This document shows positions 22,267 through 24,377 of a stretch of 24,377 bases of DNA, piece after piece. Origin of the DNA: UBA8516 sp964434855 (GTDB lineage Archaea; Thermoproteota; Nitrososphaeria; Nitrososphaerales; Nitrosopumilaceae); the NCBI GenBank assembly GCA_964434855.1, contig CAYSWR010000020.1, positions 1-24,377 of the forward strand, read 5' to 3'. Position 1 is the first letter of the stretch, and every line of letters begins with the position of its first letter. The notes under the pieces are model-generated. The model was given only the letters and a program-made list of their open reading frames with translations. It did not search any database and had not been told where the DNA came from. Made by a program: the position numbers and the translations under genes.

Positions 22267-22286
22267 GGTAAGCACTTAAAAAATTG

Positions 22287-22295
22287 GTTATTAAT
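22287..22295 (-). promoter_or_regulatory. TATA box of cdvB
   Basis: ATTAATAAC on the minus strand is centred 25 nt before the ATG at 22266. This supports that ATG over the in-frame GTG three codons upstream. Confidence 0.45.
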
Positions 22296-22453
22296 TCAAG
22301 GTGTGAAATGAGGTTCACTGCACGCTAAATTAAGCTAACAAACTACCAATCCAGAGTGTAGAATTATCAAATTAAACGAGGATTGCTAATTTTAGTAAAA
22401 TTATCGATAACCTATCTTGGATATATCCTTCCAATCAATCCTCAGACCAGAGA

Positions 22454-22561
22454 TTAGTGCACCAGTTGTATACTATTTCTCTGCGGATGGATTTTCTTTA
22501 TGTGAACTTCCAGTGCAGTAGTTGACTGCTGATGTTCACAGCAAAGTGGACATTTTTCCAT
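22454..22561 (-). CDS. 35-residue C2H2 zinc-finger microprotein
   Basis: On the minus strand, ATG at 22561-22559 opens a frame of 35 codons ending in TAA at 22456-22454. The product, MEKCPLCCEHQQSTTALEVHIKKIHP and nine more residues, is a single zinc finger: Cys4-x2-Cys7, then x12, His20-x4-His25. That is the classical C2H2 spacing, with a hydrophobic Leu at position 17 where the finger's core leucine belongs. The tail is basic. A TATA box (TTAAATA, 22599-22593) predicts an RNA start about 9 nt before the ATG. It could bind nucleic acid or a protein partner. The size is small, so the call rests on the intact motif and promoter. Confidence 0.7.
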   Translation of the reverse strand: MEKCPLCCEHQQSTTALEVHIKKIHPQRNSIQLVH

Positions 22562-22959
22562 TTTATTTAATGCCTGTGAATTGAAAAAATCGTATTTAAG
22601 TTTTTGCTTTAAGTATTTTGATGAAAAATTTTAGTCAAAATTATTTTCTAAATTATCTGAGAGTTTTTAGTAAAACAGATCAACGAATTTAGATTCTCTC
22701 ATTGTAATCAGTAAATCTGTTTTTAGAAAAATGTATTACTCAAAAATTATAAAACAGATTTAGAAAACAATTAAGAATCAAATTACGGTATGTGATTTAT
22801 CGAATTTTATGATAATCAAATAATTAAAATTATTTTAATAAAAAACTTAGTTAATTAAAAAATTCTTATTATAAACATGATTTTATTAAAAATATAGAAT
22901 AAATGGTGATAGTTAAATCTTTTTATTGTCCTACGAGCGAAACTTTTATTAGATATAAG
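22562..22959. other. AT-rich region between the zinc-finger gene and tfb
   Basis: No gene is supportable. The left end carries the zinc-finger promoter. The middle has three copies of the word AAAACAGAT: at 22672-22680, in reverse at 22713-22723 (AAATCTGTTTT) and at 22751-22761 (AAAACAGATTT). The last two form an 11-bp inverted repeat with a 27-nt spacer. The right end is a dense set of TATA-like sequences upstream of tfb, beyond which an alternative upstream ATG (22903) is in frame. Confidence 0.5.
22713..22761. repeat. 11-bp perfect inverted repeat upstream of tfb
   Basis: AAATCTGTTTT and AAAACAGATTT are exact reverse complements separated by 27 nt. A third partial copy, AAAACAGAT, lies at 22672-22680. 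It is a candidate operator, or a hairpin if the region is transcribed. Confidence 0.5.
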
Positions 22960-23877
22960 ATGACTCGCGAAACTTTCAGTTCAGGTGGTGGTCGTTGCCC
23001 ACGTTGTGGAAAAGGTCCAATGGTAACTGACAGTACCACTGGAGAGATGTTTTGTGGAAACTGCGGTTTTGTCCTTACTGAGAGAGTGGAAGAATCAGGT
23101 CCTGAATGGAGATCATTTTCTAAAGAAGAACATGAGGATCGAAGTAGAACTGGAACTCCTACTTCACTTGCAATGCATGACATGGGACTTGCAACTATAA
23201 TTGGTCCAGCAGATAAAGATGCGTCTGGAAAACCGCTGTCTGCTTCTATGAAAAGTACTATTGAACGTCTTAGAACTTGGGATAGTAGAAGCCAAGTTCA
23301 CGAGCCAGTAGACAGAAACTTTAGACAAGCATTTAGTGAGCTTGATAGATTAAAAGATAAACTTGCTCTTTCTGATGCAGTTATAGAAAAGACAGCATAC
23401 ATTTACAGAAAAGCCTTAGACAAAGGTCTTGTAAGAGGAAGGTCAATTCCTGGACTTGTTGCAGCTGCATTATATGCTGCGTGTAGAGATACTGAAACGC
23501 CCAGAACTTTGACTGATGTTGCAAATGGGATCAATATTAAAAGAAAAGATGTTGCCAGATGCTACAGATTACTTCTAAGAGAACTTGATCTTAAGATGCC
23601 TGTTGTGGATCCAATAAAATGTGTAGCAAGAATTGCAAGTAAAGCTGGATTAAGTGAAAAAACAAAAAGAAAAGCACTGATAATTCTAAAAGCTGCCGCT
23701 GAAATTGAAATTTCTGCAGGAAAGGATCCTATGGGACTTGCAGCCGCTGCGTTGTATCTTTCTTGTGTGATGAATGGAGAAAACAAGACACAAAAGGATG
23801 TTGCACAGGCAGCAGGGGTAACCGAAGTTACTATCAGAAATAGATACAAGGGGTTGAAGGAATCTCTAAAACTATAA
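22960..23877 (+). CDS. tfb: Transcription initiation factor IIB
   Basis: Archaeal TFB recruits RNA polymerase to TBP-bound promoters and helps choose the start site. From ATG at 22960 the product is 305 residues, normal for the family. An N-terminal zinc ribbon has Cys13, Cys16, Cys32 and Cys35 (CPRC...CGNC). The B-reader/linker region is at about 45-80 (EWRSFSKEEHEDRSRTGTPTS). Two cyclin-like repeats follow at about 110-205 and 206-300, each with the expected pattern (GLVAAALYAACR and GLAAAALYLSCV), and the last helix is a DNA-binding recognition helix (VTEVTIRNRYKGL). An in-frame ATG at 22903 would add 19 residues unlike TFB. Thaumarchaeota often have several TFBs; this may be one of them. 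Confidence 0.93.
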   Translation: MTRETFSSGGGRCPRCGKGPMVTDSTTGEMFCGNCGFVLTERVEESGPEWRSFSKEEHEDRSRTGTPTSLAMHDMGLATIIGPADKDASGKPLSASMKSTIERLRTWDSRSQVHEPVDRNFRQAFSELDRLKDKLALSDAVIEKTAYIYRKALDKGLVRGRSIPGLVAAALYAACRDTETPRTLTDVANGINIKRKDVARCYRLLLRELDLKMPVVDPIKCVARIASKAGLSEKTKRKALIILKAAAEIEISAGKDPMGLAAAALYLSCVMNGENKTQKDVAQAAGVTEVTIRNRYKGLKESLKL

Positions 23878-23908
23878 TTTTTTTAAAAATAATATAATTT
23901 TTAATTAC

Positions 23909-24331
23909 ATGAAAAAAATAATATACGTTGCAGCTATAGTTGTTGTTGCAATAGCAATAGGATTATCTTTAGAGCCTAATTCCAAAAAAACTGTTACCTA
24001 TCATGTAACAATAGCAGATCCTAAACTTTACACTAATGAAATTTTTACTGACACTTTTGCAATTCAAAAGGGGACATATCAATTTAGTTTTGTACCAAAT
24101 GGTGATAGCCCTGAGACTCTCTCTATTGCTCTAAAAGGGGCAACTTTTTCTTTTGCAGAAGATTTTCAGCTAAATGGAACATTACACGATACCGGAATTT
24201 CAGTTTATTATACATGGGACTATCTTGGTAGAAAAGAGATTCAAGTACCAGAGGATCAACAACTACAAATTGTGATAAATCCTCATGGAAATTTACTTGG
24301 CAGCGTATCCGTTGATTTAATTAAAACATAA
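23909..24331 (+). CDS. Membrane-anchored or secreted beta-rich protein
   Basis: A 140-residue protein with a short basic start (MKK) and a hydrophobic segment at residues 4-20 (IIYVAAIVVVAIAIGLS). This acts as a signal anchor or signal peptide; no clear cleavage site or lipobox cysteine is seen. The outer 118 residues alternate hydrophobic and polar, with aromatic pairs and glycines (GTYQFSFVPNGDSPETLSIALKG, VYYTWDYLGRKEIQVPEDQQLQIVINP), the look of a small beta sandwich. I do not recognise the family. It starts 31 nt after tfb and has its own AT-rich upstream sequence. The stop is directly followed by a TTG that may begin another gene. Confidence 0.7.
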   Translation: MKKIIYVAAIVVVAIAIGLSLEPNSKKTVTYHVTIADPKLYTNEIFTDTFAIQKGTYQFSFVPNGDSPETLSIALKGATFSFAEDFQLNGTLHDTGISVYYTWDYLGRKEIQVPEDQQLQIVINPHGNLLGSVSVDLIKT

Positions 24332-24377
24332 TTGGCGTGGCCCCCCGTCAGAAGGGCAGAGATTACCTCTTTGAATC
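24332..24377 (+). CDS. Possible start of another gene, cut by the window end
   Basis: TTG immediately after the preceding TAA opens a frame for 15 codons to the window edge (MAWPPVRRAEITSLN). The TAATTGGC junction is the same as that between the GTPase and thrB genes, which is the reason to consider it. The stretch is much richer in G and C than its surroundings (GGCCCCCCGTC), unusual codon use here, so a structured RNA or other element is equally possible. Confidence 0.25.
   Translation, partial: MAWPPVRRAEITSLN

Noticed and set aside
22903..22959. Upstream ATG for tfb
   Set aside because: It adds 19 residues without family resemblance. A promoter at leaderless distance exists for it, so it remains possible, but normal TFB length favours 22960.
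24332..24377. tRNA gene at the right edge
   Set aside because: The GC-rich stretch suggested one, but no T-arm or acceptor stem could be built from the visible bases on either strand.
1..24377. CRISPR array, insertion sequence, prophage or tRNA-flanked island
   Set aside because: I saw no regularly spaced repeats, transposase or integrase genes, terminal inverted repeats or tRNA genes. The genes look like ordinary chromosomal content.

Overview
The window most resembles the chromosome of an ammonia-oxidising-type archaeon (Nitrososphaerota/Thaumarchaeota, Nitrosopumilales-like). The evidence is an archaeal TFB, a short ESCRT-III-like CdvB, an archaeal GPN-loop GTPase, a preQ0 (archaeosine) pathway, small lineage-type hypothetical proteins, AT-rich DNA, and many start codons (ATG, GTG or TTG) lying about 26 nt downstream of a TATA box, which implies mostly leaderless mRNAs. 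I assigned this from sequence features alone, so the genus is not established.

Layout. 1-1253 (minus): assimilatory sulfate activation and reduction, cysH followed by sat (cut by the window edge), overlapping by 4 nt. 1346-3739 (plus): a ThiI-like THUMP protein whose PP-loop has decayed, then a GT-B type glycosyltransferase. 3774-3840: a TATA-driven, GC-rich 12-bp hairpin RNA candidate. 3875-4515: a mini zinc-ribbon protein and a small acidic protein. 4550-6398 (minus): an SDR oxidoreductase and a flippase-like membrane protein. 6455-8131 (plus): a GPN-loop GTPase fused at the stop/start junction to homoserine kinase. 8134-8307 (minus): a decayed C-terminal tail of an enoyl-CoA hydratase. 8337-9164: a GRP/EamA-type transporter. 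9202-11447: preQ0 genes queC (plus) and queE-folE (minus), with a small membrane protein between them.

11502-14606 (minus): a two-TM protein and then a three-gene unit: a winged-helix regulator, a membrane-spanning protein with a cytoplasmic winged helix, and a secreted coiled-coil protein. This looks like a membrane-to-DNA signalling cassette. 14954-16629 (minus): a Pit phosphate permease with its DUF47/PhoU-like partner, diverging from an MHS-type MFS transporter (16730-18016). 18059-19935: small lineage-type genes, including a TRAM-domain protein with a rare strong Shine-Dalgarno site and a protein made of 21-residue coiled-coil repeats.

19936-20365 has no convincing gene but holds a run of seven short hairpins behind a TATA-like element and ahead of a T-rich tract; I read it as a structured non-coding RNA. 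Then come an MFS transporter, convergent cdvB, a 35-residue C2H2 zinc-finger gene hidden in the cdvB-tfb intergenic region, tfb, and a membrane-anchored secreted protein. No CRISPR array, tRNA, rRNA or complete insertion sequence was seen.
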